Positions 9,901 through 18,059 of a stretch of 64,000 nt of DNA are shown one piece after another. How positions within the stretch are numbered: position 1 is the stretch's first letter; each line of letters opens with the position of its first letter. The notes beneath the pieces are model-generated. The model was not told where the DNA came from, made no database searches, and saw only the letters and a program-made list of their open reading frames with translations. The stretch is taken from contig CAWBOI010000002.1 of assembly GCA_963790435.1 (NCBI GenBank), positions 579,731 through 643,730 on the forward strand, written 5' to 3'. The position numbers and the translations under genes are program-made. Source of the stretch: Ilyomonas sp963790435 (lineage in GTDB: Bacteria; Bacteroidota; Bacteroidia; Chitinophagales; Chitinophagaceae).

Positions 9901-9998
9901 AAAATGCACAGGATGCCGCTTTAAAAAGCGAAGCGCAACAAAAGCTTGACACCGTAATTTCAGAAAAAGAAAAATACAGCAAAGTAGAACAACAATAG
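6951..9998 (+). CDS. Large exported tetratricopeptide-repeat protein
   Basis: Protein of about 1015 residues after a signal peptide (MRLKRLLFCCAVVLATHQHIYAQ), composed almost wholly of TPR helices. Repeats such as FNNAIAPLNAIL and YFNAEATLKSVV run to the C-terminus. The ATG at 6951 is preferred because it starts the signal peptide; an in-frame ATG at 6906 would add a basic leader. A possible promoter lies at 6854-6856 (TTG) and 6874-6881 (TACTTTCG), spaced 17 bases. It is followed after 12 bases by an outer-membrane barrel gene, so it probably acts as a periplasmic scaffold for that barrel. The exact function is unknown. Confidence 0.88.
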   Translation: MRLKRLLFCCAVVLATHQHIYAQATQINNDPDAEFKQAKELYAQQQFNLAYPLFNDLSTKYNYKESNFPVSAALEAKYYAIACHLQLNDVTAVNDAKTFIEAEHNAPRTQMMSYQLAEYFYRKKDFDNALAYYEKAGIDNLSNSEIATMKFHEAYGYFVAKRFNEAKPLFDDIRQIETDPNYIDANYYYGYILFSEKKYKDALNAFTVVQDKPNYASIVPYYVTVIHYFSGDKDKAIQSAEAALQKGNQFYALQLKQLLGHAYFEKKQFNKALPYLEEYVQSTEKVKREDLYELSYCYYMAKQWNKAIAGFKELGGKQDSLAQNSMYLLGDAYLKTDQKPSARSAFLFCALNSSNLEQKQISQFLYAKLSYELGYRDVALTELQNFNATYPKSTYIDEARELLIEVLANTNNYKDALTLIQSLPTQSEAAQRVYPRILYGRAVELVNDQRIDDADALLNKIFIVPYNSAQLQPAYFWKGEIAYRKDRADSAIYYLQNYMKSPVSYGEVNPQDARYILGYSNLKQQDYSAALKYFEALTTTISTASSNIQQDAFLRSADCYFMSKNYSKALQMYQTAIALNLPSADYASYQKAIIAGAANNTTEKLAQLRLFLQKYPSSVLVPDANMETANTYMAGENFNNAIAPLNAILNDKNAVNYKPEALLKLGVCYFNLNNNNEALNRFKALMQNYPASSESNDAVEYVRSIFISQQQPQQFVTFMRQNGKDVSTSEEDSLTYISAFNQYNNKETDKALGGFQTYLTKFPDGKYSIDAGYLTAQIYNDRKDYKNALNYYNGVADKSPNKWAEAAVLQAARINFFELKDYNKAEQYYAQLKTIATSQDAKLESMRGLLRCQYKLAQFDETAVANAQDLLSEKGIATDDKMISNMVIAKVAQAKAQTSDALSAYSNVVSLGKSEYAAEARYQIAAIYLQQNQLKLAEKAGFDVINKAGSYNYWITKAYILLGDVYFKEQDYFNAEATLKSVVENAQDAALKSEAQQKLDTVISEKEKYSKVEQQ

Positions 9999-10010
9999 AA
10001 AACCGAACTC

Positions 10011-11699
10011 ATGAAATCATTTCTTTTTTGCACTCTTTTTTTCCTTGCTGTAACACCGTTTGCCCATGCACAACGAAGCAAAAAAACGGCAAAAACAAAA
10101 GCAACACCAACGAGAAGAGAAACTGCTTCTTCAGCATCCGATACAACCATTCCAAGCCGAACGGTTACGGTAACTTCGTCTTACAAACCGGAACTGAAAC
10201 CATCGGCAAAAATCAATTTCAGTGCAGCCACGCCTTTGCCCGATTCAACGTTGCCAACGCTGCAATACAATGTGCCTTCACAAAATTTATTTTTCAGTTA
10301 CCAGGCAGGTGTATTAAAACCTCTGGCTGCAGTAATTGATACCGGCATTAACTGGCAAAACAAAAACTTCCTGAAAGCTGGTATTGGCAATTATGCAACG
10401 CCGTATTTGCAAACCGGTTTGTCGTTTGGCGATGGTGCGCATTCAGTACTGAACGTGAATGCAAAATATACATCATCAAAAGGCAGTTTGCCTTATCAGC
10501 AATACGGTCGTTTCAACGCTGATGCAATTGGTATTTTCACCAGCGGTAACAATGAAATTACAGGTAAGATTTTTTTTGATAACAACACACAATACCAATA
10601 CGGTTTTCAGCCTGATACATTGAAGTTTGCAAAAGAAGACTTGCGGCTGCGCTATTCAACATTTGGTATCAAGTTGGGCTTGCGCAATAAAACCGTGAAT
10701 GGCCTTGGCTTATCGTACAACCCAACGATTTTGATAGATGGTTTTAGCGATAACCGCGGAGGCAGCGAAAGCAATTTAATTTTAGATGCACCCGTTTCAA
10801 AAACCTTTGGCGATGCGGTAGCTTTTAATTTTGGAATTACCGCAAATCTTACGGGATACAAAGGTGATACGGTAAGTAAAATCAATAACAACCTAGTGTA
10901 TTTATCGCCTTCTTTGGAGTACAAAAGCAACAACCTAACATTGGTTGGCGGCATCATTCCATCGTGGGATAACAGTAACTTTTATATGCTGCCCAATATC
11001 ACGGCAGAAGCCAAAATCAACGAAGAAAAATTTGTGTTAATGGCTGGCTGGAAAGGTTATTACAACAAAACCAATTATCAATATCTGGCGGCTTTCAATC
11101 CGTGGATACAGCAACCAACATTCTTAAAAAGTACACGTTTTATTGATGCTTATGCAGGCTTCAAAGGCAGTGCCGGCAATCATTTTACTTACAACGCACA
11201 GCTTACTCTTCAGCACATTTATAACCAGCCTCTGTTTGTAAATGATTCAATCACTGGTCAGTCGTTCAAAGTTTTGAATGAAAGTGACATGCATAATATT
11301 AAGCTTCATGGCGAACTTGGCTACACCGTGCAGGAAAATTTTTCGTTGCTTGCCGGTGCTACTATTAATCAATACAACAACCTTACTGACAACAGCAAAG
11401 CCTGGGGCTTGTTGCCCCTTGAACTCAATGGTTCGCTGCGGTGGAACATTACCAAAGACTTATTGTTTAAAAGCGATTTGTTTGCATGGGATGGCGCGCG
11501 TTATCTCACTACAAAAACGCGGCAGTCAGAACGTTTAAAAGGAGCTTTTGATTTGAATGCCGGTGCTGAATTCAAAATCAACCAGGCATTCAGTGCCTGG
11601 TTGCAATTCAACAATTTGTTCAACAATAAATACCAACGCTGGAATCAATATCAGGTGTTGGGCTTTCAGGCTTTAGGGGGTGTGGTTTATCACTTTTAA
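10011..11699 (+). CDS. Outer-membrane beta-barrel protein (TonB-receptor-like)
   Basis: Protein of 562 residues with a signal peptide (MKSFLFCTLFFLAVTPFAHA), a low-complexity basic linker, then a segment RTVTVTSSYKPELKPSAKI before a long run of alternating amphipathic strands. The last strand ends in aromatic residues (GGVVYHF), the usual C-terminal signature of outer-membrane barrels. FNNLFNNKYQRWNQYQ near the end is typical of TonB-dependent receptors, but no plug domain or TonB box is obvious. It is translationally close (12 bases) to the TPR protein; the two probably work together at the outer membrane. Confidence 0.85.
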   Translation: MKSFLFCTLFFLAVTPFAHAQRSKKTAKTKATPTRRETASSASDTTIPSRTVTVTSSYKPELKPSAKINFSAATPLPDSTLPTLQYNVPSQNLFFSYQAGVLKPLAAVIDTGINWQNKNFLKAGIGNYATPYLQTGLSFGDGAHSVLNVNAKYTSSKGSLPYQQYGRFNADAIGIFTSGNNEITGKIFFDNNTQYQYGFQPDTLKFAKEDLRLRYSTFGIKLGLRNKTVNGLGLSYNPTILIDGFSDNRGGSESNLILDAPVSKTFGDAVAFNFGITANLTGYKGDTVSKINNNLVYLSPSLEYKSNNLTLVGGIIPSWDNSNFYMLPNITAEAKINEEKFVLMAGWKGYYNKTNYQYLAAFNPWIQQPTFLKSTRFIDAYAGFKGSAGNHFTYNAQLTLQHIYNQPLFVNDSITGQSFKVLNESDMHNIKLHGELGYTVQENFSLLAGATINQYNNLTDNSKAWGLLPLELNGSLRWNITKDLLFKSDLFAWDGARYLTTKTRQSERLKGAFDLNAGAEFKINQAFSAWLQFNNLFNNKYQRWNQYQVLGFQALGGVVYHF

Positions 11700-11714
11700 A
11701 AATATTGGCAAAAC

Positions 11715-11751
11715 AAAAAGTCCCGAAACATGCAATGTTTCGGGACTTTTT
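11715..11751. terminator. Bidirectional hairpin terminator
   Basis: Stem of 16 bases (11715-11730 and 11736-11751) containing agtcccgaaaca, with a 5-base loop, A-run on the left and T-run on the right. It separates the convergent barrel genes ending at 11699 and 11773. Confidence 0.93.
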
Positions 11752-11772
11752 TAAGTAAAACCAAACCAGGTT

Positions 11773-12762
11773 TTATTGCGGAGCATTGTAACGCCTACGA
11801 TAGCGTTTTACTTTTATGATACGATCACTTACGCCTTCGTCTTTGCTTTTAAGTTCGCCAAAATTATAAGTCAGCGTAAGATATAAACTGGTATAAGAAT
11901 CCTTTGTAGTGGAATAAGCGCGCGGACTGCCAGGTTTTGGCGGCGTTGGATTCCGTCCCCGATAATAAAGCTGCTGAGCCAATGCTGCATCATTCGCAGA
12001 CAGGTATTTACCAAACAAAGTAGGATCAATATAAGTTTGGCTTACATCATCCAAATAATCGGAAAAGCATTTGCGGAATGTTGCAGTGAAAGCAAGTGCC
12101 AGCTGATCGTCTAACCGATACTTAAAACCAAGATTAACAGGAATGTAAAACTGATACAAACTATAATTTTTGCTGTTGGGATATTCGCTAAAACCTTCAC
12201 CTTCCAAACGCAGTGGTTTCAAATCAATCCATTGCCCGTTCAATTCTGCCTGGGGATTGAAATGAAAGCCGCCCACACCAACGCCCACAAAGGGTTTTAG
12301 CAATGTTTCGCGATGCGTAGGGTTGAACGATTGCAATGGATACCATTCTACATTCAAAGATAATTCTTCAACGCGCGAACGGAAGCTTAAGTTACGTTCC
12401 CATCTGCCCAATGACTGGTGTATTTTTGTTTTTATCACACTATCGGCACCTGAATTGGTTGTATAATTAAACGTTGCATTTACTTTCAGCCAGCTTTTAG
12501 GGTAATAGCCAAAAGACAGTCCCAACAGCGGCCGCATACTGATGCCGTTCAGGTCTTTCGAAAAAGGCTCGCCTTTGCCGCGGGTACCACCCAAATCGCC
12601 CAAAAAAGCATTCATTCCTGCATTGATACCAAGCTCGGTGGTATTTTCTCTTGAACTATATACAGGCTTAATCGGCGTTCGCCGGAAGTTATACTGTGCA
12701 AATGACGCAGTGCCAATAAGGAGCAGCAGTAAGGCAGTGATGGTTTTCTTCATTTTGCTCAT
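11773..12762 (-). CDS. Outer-membrane beta-barrel protein
   Basis: Protein of about 329 residues with a signal peptide (KKTITALLLLLIGTASFAQ) and amphipathic strands typical of the Bacteroidota porin-like barrels that begin TTELGINAGMNAFLGDLGG. Interior strands include LLGLSFGYYPKSWLKVNATF and YTSLYLTLTYNFGEL. The C-terminus is unusual in carrying a basic tail (KVKRYRRRYNAPQ). ATG codons at 12762 and 12753 both suit the signal peptide; a further one at 12783 is less likely. No enzymatic motif is seen. The role is unassigned, with resemblance to DUF6089/PorG-like barrels. Confidence 0.75.
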   Translation of the reverse strand: MSKMKKTITALLLLLIGTASFAQYNFRRTPIKPVYSSRENTTELGINAGMNAFLGDLGGTRGKGEPFSKDLNGISMRPLLGLSFGYYPKSWLKVNATFNYTTNSGADSVIKTKIHQSLGRWERNLSFRSRVEELSLNVEWYPLQSFNPTHRETLLKPFVGVGVGGFHFNPQAELNGQWIDLKPLRLEGEGFSEYPNSKNYSLYQFYIPVNLGFKYRLDDQLALAFTATFRKCFSDYLDDVSQTYIDPTLFGKYLSANDAALAQQLYYRGRNPTPPKPGSPRAYSTTKDSYTSLYLTLTYNFGELKSKDEGVSDRIIKVKRYRRRYNAPQ

Positions 12763-12958
12763 TGTTAGTTGTTTGTTGTACATCTCTGTTTAAAAAAGAT
12801 GGCTTTCCGTATGAATAAAAAAGAGCCGGATGAACCGGAACTTACACTTTTAGTTTATAAGCGATTGGCACAAAGATTTATTTTATTTGCGAAAAAACCA
12901 ATTAAGAAATTTTAAGCCCGTTTGTTTTTGCTCATTTTTTCGGCTTTCATCCTAATTT

Positions 12959-13417
12959 TTATAAGGTTAACTCCATGTGAATGTGCTCAATACCATCTTC
13001 TAAATAAATATCGCCGCAAGGTGTAAAACCAAAACTGCCATACCAATTTTTTAAATATAACTGAGCGCCGATTTTTATGGAAAATTGAGGGAACAATTGC
13101 TTACATTTTTCTATGGCAAGCTGCATCAGCCGTTTGCCAACACCTTTGCCACGAACAGAAGCCGCGTTTGCAACACGACCTATGGCTGCTTTGTTTTGAT
13201 AGGCAACATCAGGCGCAATCAAACGGCAACAGGCAACCAAATTGTTTTGCTGGTAGCCAAACAAATGATAGCATTGTTTGTCCATTCCATCCATATCTAA
13301 AAAAATACATTGCTGCTCTACCACATATACTTCGCTGCGCAGTTGCAGTATATCGTACAACTCTGCAACCGATAGTTCAGTAAAGTATTTGCACTGCCAT
13401 CGGGTTGCTTCGTCCAT
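12959..13417 (-). CDS. elaA: ElaA-type GNAT acyltransferase
   Basis: Protein of 152 residues of the GNAT fold. The N-terminus LYDILQLRSEVYVVEQQCIF with LDMDGMDKQCYHLFGY is diagnostic of the ElaA subgroup. The acetyl-CoA binding loop is GRVANAASVRGKGVGKRLM (R/Q-x-x-G-x-G/A type). It probably acetylates an amino group on a small molecule or protein; the substrate is unknown. It is flanked by a repeat element at 13472-13558 on the upstream side. Confidence 0.88.
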   Translation of the reverse strand: MDEATRWQCKYFTELSVAELYDILQLRSEVYVVEQQCIFLDMDGMDKQCYHLFGYQQNNLVACCRLIAPDVAYQNKAAIGRVANAASVRGKGVGKRLMQLAIEKCKQLFPQFSIKIGAQLYLKNWYGSFGFTPCGDIYLEDGIEHIHMELTL

Positions 13418-13471
13418 TATTGTACAAGTTGGTTTTAATAAAGAAGATACTATCTTATAAATTCACTAATA

Positions 13472-13558
13472 ATAACCGCGAACCTGCCGTCGGCAGACAG
13501 GGACGCTAAGACGCAACGTTTGTTTTTATTCCTTTTTTTATGTTTTAGCGGTTCAAAC
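13472..13558. repeat. Interspersed hairpin repeat (AACCGC type)
   Basis: The ends read aaccgcg and tagcggttcaaac and can pair. The middle has gacgctaagacgcaac, typical of this intergenic repeat type, plus a nested small palindrome cctgccgtcggcagacagg (13483-13501). Related pieces occur at 16611-16700, 18948-18980, 20808-20904 and 22590-22687. It lies between the 5' end of the acetyltransferase gene and the 3' end of the amylase gene. Confidence 0.6.
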
Positions 13559-13578
13559 TATTCATCCGAAATACCCTT

Positions 13579-14853
13579 TTATATTTTTTCGTAAACGATG
13601 TATTGCCAGGGATGCAATTCAAAAGAAATGGTGGTATCGAAAGTAAAAGTTAAGCCCGAAAAAATGTTTTGGAATGTATCTTTCAGTTCCTCATGAGTGA
13701 TAGAAGAACAAACTCTGTCTGCATCTGAAAAATTGAACAAAACCAAAGCTTTTTTCTCTTCATATTTACAAATGTATGCCACCACTTTATCGTTTACATG
13801 TGTGTCAAGCTGTATCAAATCAGCTTCGCAATGAAACACATTACAACGCTTTCGTAGCGTGAGTAAGGTTGTATAAAAATCCTGCAGGGCAGGCTTTTGA
13901 TCCGTCCATTCAATTTCATCTTTATCAAAAAATTTCAGGCGTTTGTAATTGGGCAGTTCCTGCCCGCTGTAAATGAGTGGAATGCCGAGCCATGTGTTGG
14001 TAAACACAGCAAAAGTTTTTGCAGCCGCGCCATATTTTTCGTATTCAGTTCCGTTCCAGCTATTTTCGTCATGGTTGGCAGTAAACAATAATTTTTGTGC
14101 ATGGTTGCTGCATTGGTTCACATATTTCATAAGCACGCTCATCATTTGTTCAACCCCCATTCTATGTTTTACCAACGCAGTGCTGTCCACCATCCATTCC
14201 CATGCATACGAAGCATCAAATACTTGCAAATATTTTTCTTCATCCGTTTCAGCCAGCCAGTATAATGGTTTTACTGTATCACATTCAGTGCGGGCTTCCT
14301 GCCAAAAATCGAGCGGAACCAAATGTGCCATATCGCAGCGAAAACCATCAATGTCCGCTTCCGAAATCCAGAACTTCATCGCGGCAATCATGGCAGCACG
14401 CATGTCTTTGTTATTATAGTTTAAATCAATTACATCCACCCAACCGTTGGCTTCCATAAAATTTCCATGCTCGTCTCTTTTATACCAGTCGGGATATTGT
14501 GTTGCCCATACATTGTCTAATCCGGTGTGGTTGGCAACCCAGTCAATAATCACTTTCATATTCATGCTGTGTGCCTGTTGTACAATGCTGATAAAATCCT
14601 CTATCGTTCCAAACTCCGGGTTAACAGCCGTATAATCGGCTACTGCATAATAGCTGCCCAGGGTGCCTTGCCTGCCTTTCAAACTAATGGGTGTGATGGG
14701 CATAAACCACAATATTTCCACACCCATATCTTTCAATCGCGGTAAATGTTTTGCAAAGGCGTTGAACGTGCCTTCGTGTGTATATTGGCGCGTATTCACT
14801 TCATAAACATTGGCGCCTTTTGCCCAATCCAATTGCTTAAACAGTACACTCAT
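13579..14853 (-). CDS. GH13 alpha-amylase family protein
   Basis: Glycoside hydrolase family 13 enzyme of 424 residues without a signal peptide, so probably cytoplasmic and acting on maltodextrin or glycogen. The four conserved regions are present: DWVANH (104-109), GFRCDMAH with nucleophile D174, the acid/base E202 in LAETDE, and NHDENSW with D262. The C-terminal beta domain is short. The ATG at 14853 is chosen because longer frames would run into the divergent permease gene. The 61-base intergenic gap suggests a shared divergent promoter region with that permease. Confidence 0.95.
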   Translation of the reverse strand: MSVLFKQLDWAKGANVYEVNTRQYTHEGTFNAFAKHLPRLKDMGVEILWFMPITPISLKGRQGTLGSYYAVADYTAVNPEFGTIEDFISIVQQAHSMNMKVIIDWVANHTGLDNVWATQYPDWYKRDEHGNFMEANGWVDVIDLNYNNKDMRAAMIAAMKFWISEADIDGFRCDMAHLVPLDFWQEARTECDTVKPLYWLAETDEEKYLQVFDASYAWEWMVDSTALVKHRMGVEQMMSVLMKYVNQCSNHAQKLLFTANHDENSWNGTEYEKYGAAAKTFAVFTNTWLGIPLIYSGQELPNYKRLKFFDKDEIEWTDQKPALQDFYTTLLTLRKRCNVFHCEADLIQLDTHVNDKVVAYICKYEEKKALVLFNFSDADRVCSSITHEELKDTFQNIFSGLTFTFDTTISFELHPWQYIVYEKI

Positions 14854-14914
14854 CTCGATGCAATTTTTTTGAAGCAAAGAAACACTATTATTGTGCCGTT
14901 TACTTTTTGTTTTT

Positions 14915-16318
14915 ATGGATAAAAATGGTGCACACCAAAAGATAAGCCTCTTGCAGGCAACCGCCATCAACATGACCGATATGGTTGGCATTGGTCCGTT
15001 TGTAGTGTTGAGCACCGTTGCCGGTATTATGAACGGGCCTTATTTTTTGTATGCCTGGATTGCCGGTGCGTTGTTGTCGTTTATTGATGCTACCATTTGG
15101 AGCGAATTGGGCGCAACTTACCCGCTGGCAGGCGGCAGCTATAATTTTTTACGCGAAGGCTTTGGGCGTAAATGGGGTAAGCTAATGAGCTTTTTATTTG
15201 TATGGCAAACCATGATACAAGCCCCGCTGGTATTGACTTCCGCATCGCTGGGCTTTGCCAAATATGTTTCGTTTCTAACGCCGTTAAACAAGGTAGAAAG
15301 CAAACTAATAAGCGGCGGTTTAATTGTGCTAATTGTTGTTCTTTTATACCGGAAAATTGAAGCCATTGGAAGGATAACCGTTGCTTTATGGATAGGTGTG
15401 TTGCTTACCATTGTTATCATTATTGCCGGTGGTATTGCACATGGCAATTTTCTGCAACCGTTGCGCAACATGAACACCGGCCTTAGTTTCAACTTTGCTT
15501 TTGCGGCAGCGTTGGGCAGCGCTAGCGTGCAAACGGTGTATAGTTATCTCGGCTATTACAACGTTTGTCATTTGGGCGGCGATATAAAAAATCCGCAACG
15601 CAACATTCCGCGCAGCATGTTTATTTCCATTGCCGGTATTTCTATTTTGTATTTATTAATGAACATCAGCGTGGCTTCTGTACTGCCACTTGATGTCATC
15701 AAAAAAAGCTCGTTTGTAGTGAGTGATTATATTAAAGTATTAGCCGGTTCAACTGCCGCAACCATTGTTACGGTTTTAATTTTATGGGTGGCGTTTGCTT
15801 CGGTTTTTTCAGCCACTTTGGGGTATAGCCGCATACCGTATGCGGCGGCAAAAAACGGTTCGTTCTTCGCACCGTTTGCCAAACTGCACAAAACCAAATT
15901 GTTTCCGCATGTATCGTTGCTCACACTGGGCAGTATTGCTTTTGTTTTCAGCATTATTTTTAATAATTTAAAAGATGTGATTCAAGCCATACTTGCCATG
16001 CGCATATTGGTTCAGTTCATCAGCCAGGCAGTGGGTTTGCTGGTGTTGAGCAAAAGAAAAGGACGCCGCTTTATTGCCTGGAAGATGCCTCTGTATCCTG
16101 TACCCGTGCTGCTTGCCATCGTGATTTGGTTTTGCATCTTTTTATCAACCAAAGAAAAAATGTGGTATGGCTTAGGCGTTGCTTTACTGGGTTTGATCGT
16201 GTTTTTTGTAGTGGCTTATGTAAAAAAAGAAGAGCCGTTTTTTAGAAAGAATTTGTCTGTGTCAACTGAAGAATTACTCGCTGACAATCCAGACATAAAC
16301 CGCGATGAGGAGCAATAA
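14915..16318 (+). CDS. APC-superfamily amino acid permease
   Basis: Integral membrane transporter of 467 residues with about 12 hydrophobic helices. The first carries the APC signature TDMVGIGPFVVLSTVAGI, followed by GALLSFIDATIWSELGATYP with the conserved glutamate and proline, and GGSYNFLREGFG. Sequence and length match LAT/GadC-like amino acid or polyamine transporters; the substrate is not predictable. The ATG at 14915 (MDKNGAHQK) is preferred to an upstream TTG. The last 45 bases overlap the convergent small membrane protein gene. Confidence 0.92.
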   Translation: MDKNGAHQKISLLQATAINMTDMVGIGPFVVLSTVAGIMNGPYFLYAWIAGALLSFIDATIWSELGATYPLAGGSYNFLREGFGRKWGKLMSFLFVWQTMIQAPLVLTSASLGFAKYVSFLTPLNKVESKLISGGLIVLIVVLLYRKIEAIGRITVALWIGVLLTIVIIIAGGIAHGNFLQPLRNMNTGLSFNFAFAAALGSASVQTVYSYLGYYNVCHLGGDIKNPQRNIPRSMFISIAGISILYLLMNISVASVLPLDVIKKSSFVVSDYIKVLAGSTAATIVTVLILWVAFASVFSATLGYSRIPYAAAKNGSFFAPFAKLHKTKLFPHVSLLTLGSIAFVFSIIFNNLKDVIQAILAMRILVQFISQAVGLLVLSKRKGRRFIAWKMPLYPVPVLLAIVIWFCIFLSTKEKMWYGLGVALLGLIVFFVVAYVKKEEPFFRKNLSVSTEELLADNPDINRDEEQ

Positions 16319-16537
16319 AATCTGAATGGTCCAAAGCCAAACCGTTTTTAGTTTCAGGACATTTTTGAGCAATACATCTGCACCGAAAAGCAAAGCACTT
16401 GCAATGATGAGATGCGAAAGAAGTTCACCCTTTATTTCCTCGGGCTGACGGCTGATGAGGAGCAATACGAAAAGCAATAATGAAACAAAAGCGAGTATAG
16501 TGAACAAGGATATTCTTTTGAAATATTTCTCTATCAT
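16274..16537 (-). CDS. Small membrane protein, unknown function
   Basis: Predicted 87-residue protein with three hydrophobic segments (ISLFTILAFVSLLLFVLLLI; LLSHLIIASALLFGADVLL; LWTIQILLLLIAVYVW). The ATG at 16537 (MIEKYFKRIS) gives a basic N-terminus; a longer frame to 16591 would run across an intergenic motif. The 3' end overlaps the permease gene by 45 bases in convergent orientation. No family is recognised; it may be a lineage-specific membrane protein. Confidence 0.6.
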   Translation of the reverse strand: MIEKYFKRISLFTILAFVSLLLFVLLLISRQPEEIKGELLSHLIIASALLFGADVLLKNVLKLKTVWLWTIQILLLLIAVYVWIVSE

Positions 16538-16753
16538 ATCCGATAAATGTAACTGTAAAGGGAGTACAAAAATGAGTGTTTGTTTTTGCACATTTTTTTG
16601 CTTACAAAACTTCTGAGACGCGAAGAAGCTAAGTTGATACGAAAAATCAATTCTTATTCTTTGTGAATCTTTGTTTCCTTTCTTTCTTCGTGGTTCAAAA
16701 AGCCTTTTTTCACAGTGGCATAGAAATTGGCGAACCGGCTGTAAACATTGTAT

Positions 16754-17428
16754 ATGAAATTATTACGTTCTTCAATATGGCTGTTTTCAGCAGCTATGCT
16801 ATTTGTTCTTCCATCTTGCAGCAACATGAACAAAGCACAAAAAGGCGGTGCAATTGGTGCTGGCGGTGGTGCTGTGGTGGGTGGTGTAATTGGTAAACTA
16901 ACAGGAAATACTGCATTGGGTGCTATTATTGGTGCTGCCGTTGGCGGTGCTGCCGGAACTGTAATTGGTAAGAAGATGGACAAGCAGGCAGATGAAATTA
17001 AAAACACCGTTCCTTCGGCAAAAGTAGAGCGCGTGGGCGAAGGTATTGAAGTAGAATTTAGCAACGCCGTGTTATTTGGTTTTAATAGTGCAGATTTAAA
17101 TTCAGCCGCTTTTCCAACATTGCAAAGTTTGATAACAGTGTTGAACAAATATCCAGATACCAACATAGAAGTGCAAGGTCATACCGACAGCACAGGCACA
17201 GTGGAATATAATCAAACCTTATCTGAAAAAAGAGCCCAGTCAGTAGCTAATTATTTAACAGCGCAGGGTATTTCTGCTTCGCGGATTACAACCAAAGGAT
17301 TTGGAAAATCGGCTCCCAAATACGACAACAGCACGGCTGAAGGCAGAGCACAAAACCGCCGCGTTGAATTTTTAATAACTGCTAACGACAAGATGAAAAA
17401 AGAAGCGCAGCAACAATCAGGTCAATAA
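16754..17428 (+). CDS. OmpA-family lipoprotein with glycine-zipper
   Basis: Protein of 224 residues. An N-terminal lipoprotein signal ends at LPSC, followed by a glycine-zipper segment (GGAIGAGGGAVVGGVIGKLTG and a second repeat) that probably inserts into membrane. The C-terminal OmpA domain, about residues 110-215, has the peptidoglycan-binding pattern: VLFGFNSADL, then EVQGHTDSTGTVEYNQTLSEKRAQSV, then KGFGKSAPKYDNSTAEGRAQNRRVEF. It likely anchors the outer membrane to the cell wall. ATG 16754 is chosen over a TTG two codons upstream. A 48-base palindrome terminates it. Confidence 0.93.
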   Translation: MKLLRSSIWLFSAAMLFVLPSCSNMNKAQKGGAIGAGGGAVVGGVIGKLTGNTALGAIIGAAVGGAAGTVIGKKMDKQADEIKNTVPSAKVERVGEGIEVEFSNAVLFGFNSADLNSAAFPTLQSLITVLNKYPDTNIEVQGHTDSTGTVEYNQTLSEKRAQSVANYLTAQGISASRITTKGFGKSAPKYDNSTAEGRAQNRRVEFLITANDKMKKEAQQQSGQ

Positions 17429-17441
17429 GAAATATCATCAT

Positions 17442-17489
17442 AAAATAAAAAGCCATCTTCACAGTACTGTGAAGATGGCTTTTTATTTT
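17442..17489. terminator. Perfect 48-bp palindrome, terminator
   Basis: Arms of 24 bases (17442-17465 and 17466-17489) are exactly complementary with no spacer; the centre is cacagtactgtg and the outer ends are A- and T-runs. It sits just after the OmpA stop at 17428, and works as a rho-independent-like terminator once the central bases open as a loop. Confidence 0.88.
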
Positions 17490-17606
17490 GTAAGAAATGG
17501 TTCATAAAAACATGTGAATAAAAAAATAGATAAGCATGGTTATTGATATTATTTTGCGCACCCTTGCTTTGCATATTATTTTCATATTGACATTTAAATT
17601 CTGAAG

Positions 17607-17969
17607 ATGGCACAAACCATTCTTATTGCTGATGACGAAGAAGCAATTGTAGAAGTTGTTTCTCTATTTCTTCAATACAATGGCTACGAAACATTAGCGG
17701 CATACGATGCACACACAGCTGTTGACATGGCAGCCAAGCATCCTGATTTAATTATATTGGATGTTTGGTTTGGACCCGTTGACGGCACTACTTTATGCAA
17801 GTATTTTAAGGAACAAATCGGTAGTAAACATATACCAATTTTAATGTTCAGTGCTGCGCGCGATTTGCGCAATTATACATTGCAGGCTGGTGCTGATGCT
17901 TATATTGAAAAGCCATTTGATGTAACCGATTTATTGAATCAGGTAAAAGGCTTGCTTGCTAAACAATAA
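17607..17969 (+). CDS. Stand-alone receiver-domain response regulator
   Basis: CheY-like protein of 120 residues with only a receiver domain. The acidic pair is at 9-11 in ADDEE, the phospho-acceptor is D52 in IILDVWFGP, the conserved Ser/Thr is in LMFSAARD, and the switch Lys is in YIEKPFD. It has no output domain, so it probably acts by protein contact or as a phosphate relay. No kinase is adjacent. It is followed by era, but a -7 box between them suggests separate transcription. Confidence 0.93.
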   Translation: MAQTILIADDEEAIVEVVSLFLQYNGYETLAAYDAHTAVDMAAKHPDLIILDVWFGPVDGTTLCKYFKEQIGSKHIPILMFSAARDLRNYTLQAGADAYIEKPFDVTDLLNQVKGLLAKQ

Positions 17970-18037
17970 AGGGTTTAGGGTGATTGCAACCAATATCATT
18001 TGTTTTTGCCCCATTTTTCAGCCAACACAAAGAGACG

Positions 18038-18045
18038 TAAATTTG
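18038..18045 (+). promoter_or_regulatory. -7 box of a Bacteroidota-type promoter for era
   Basis: TAAATTTG followed by C matches the TAnnTTTGC -7 consensus of Bacteroidota primary sigma factor. It lies 15 bases upstream of the era ATG at 18060. No clear TTG -33 element is seen at the usual distance; the recurrent TTTGTTTTTGC motif is further upstream at 17999-18009. Confidence 0.5.
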
Positions 18046-18059
18046 CTGTTTACGTTTTC

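Noticed and set aside
16654..17166. Open frame antisense to the OmpA-family gene
   Set aside because: Low-complexity Pro/Ala sequence that mirrors the glycine-zipper; the sense gene has clear domains.
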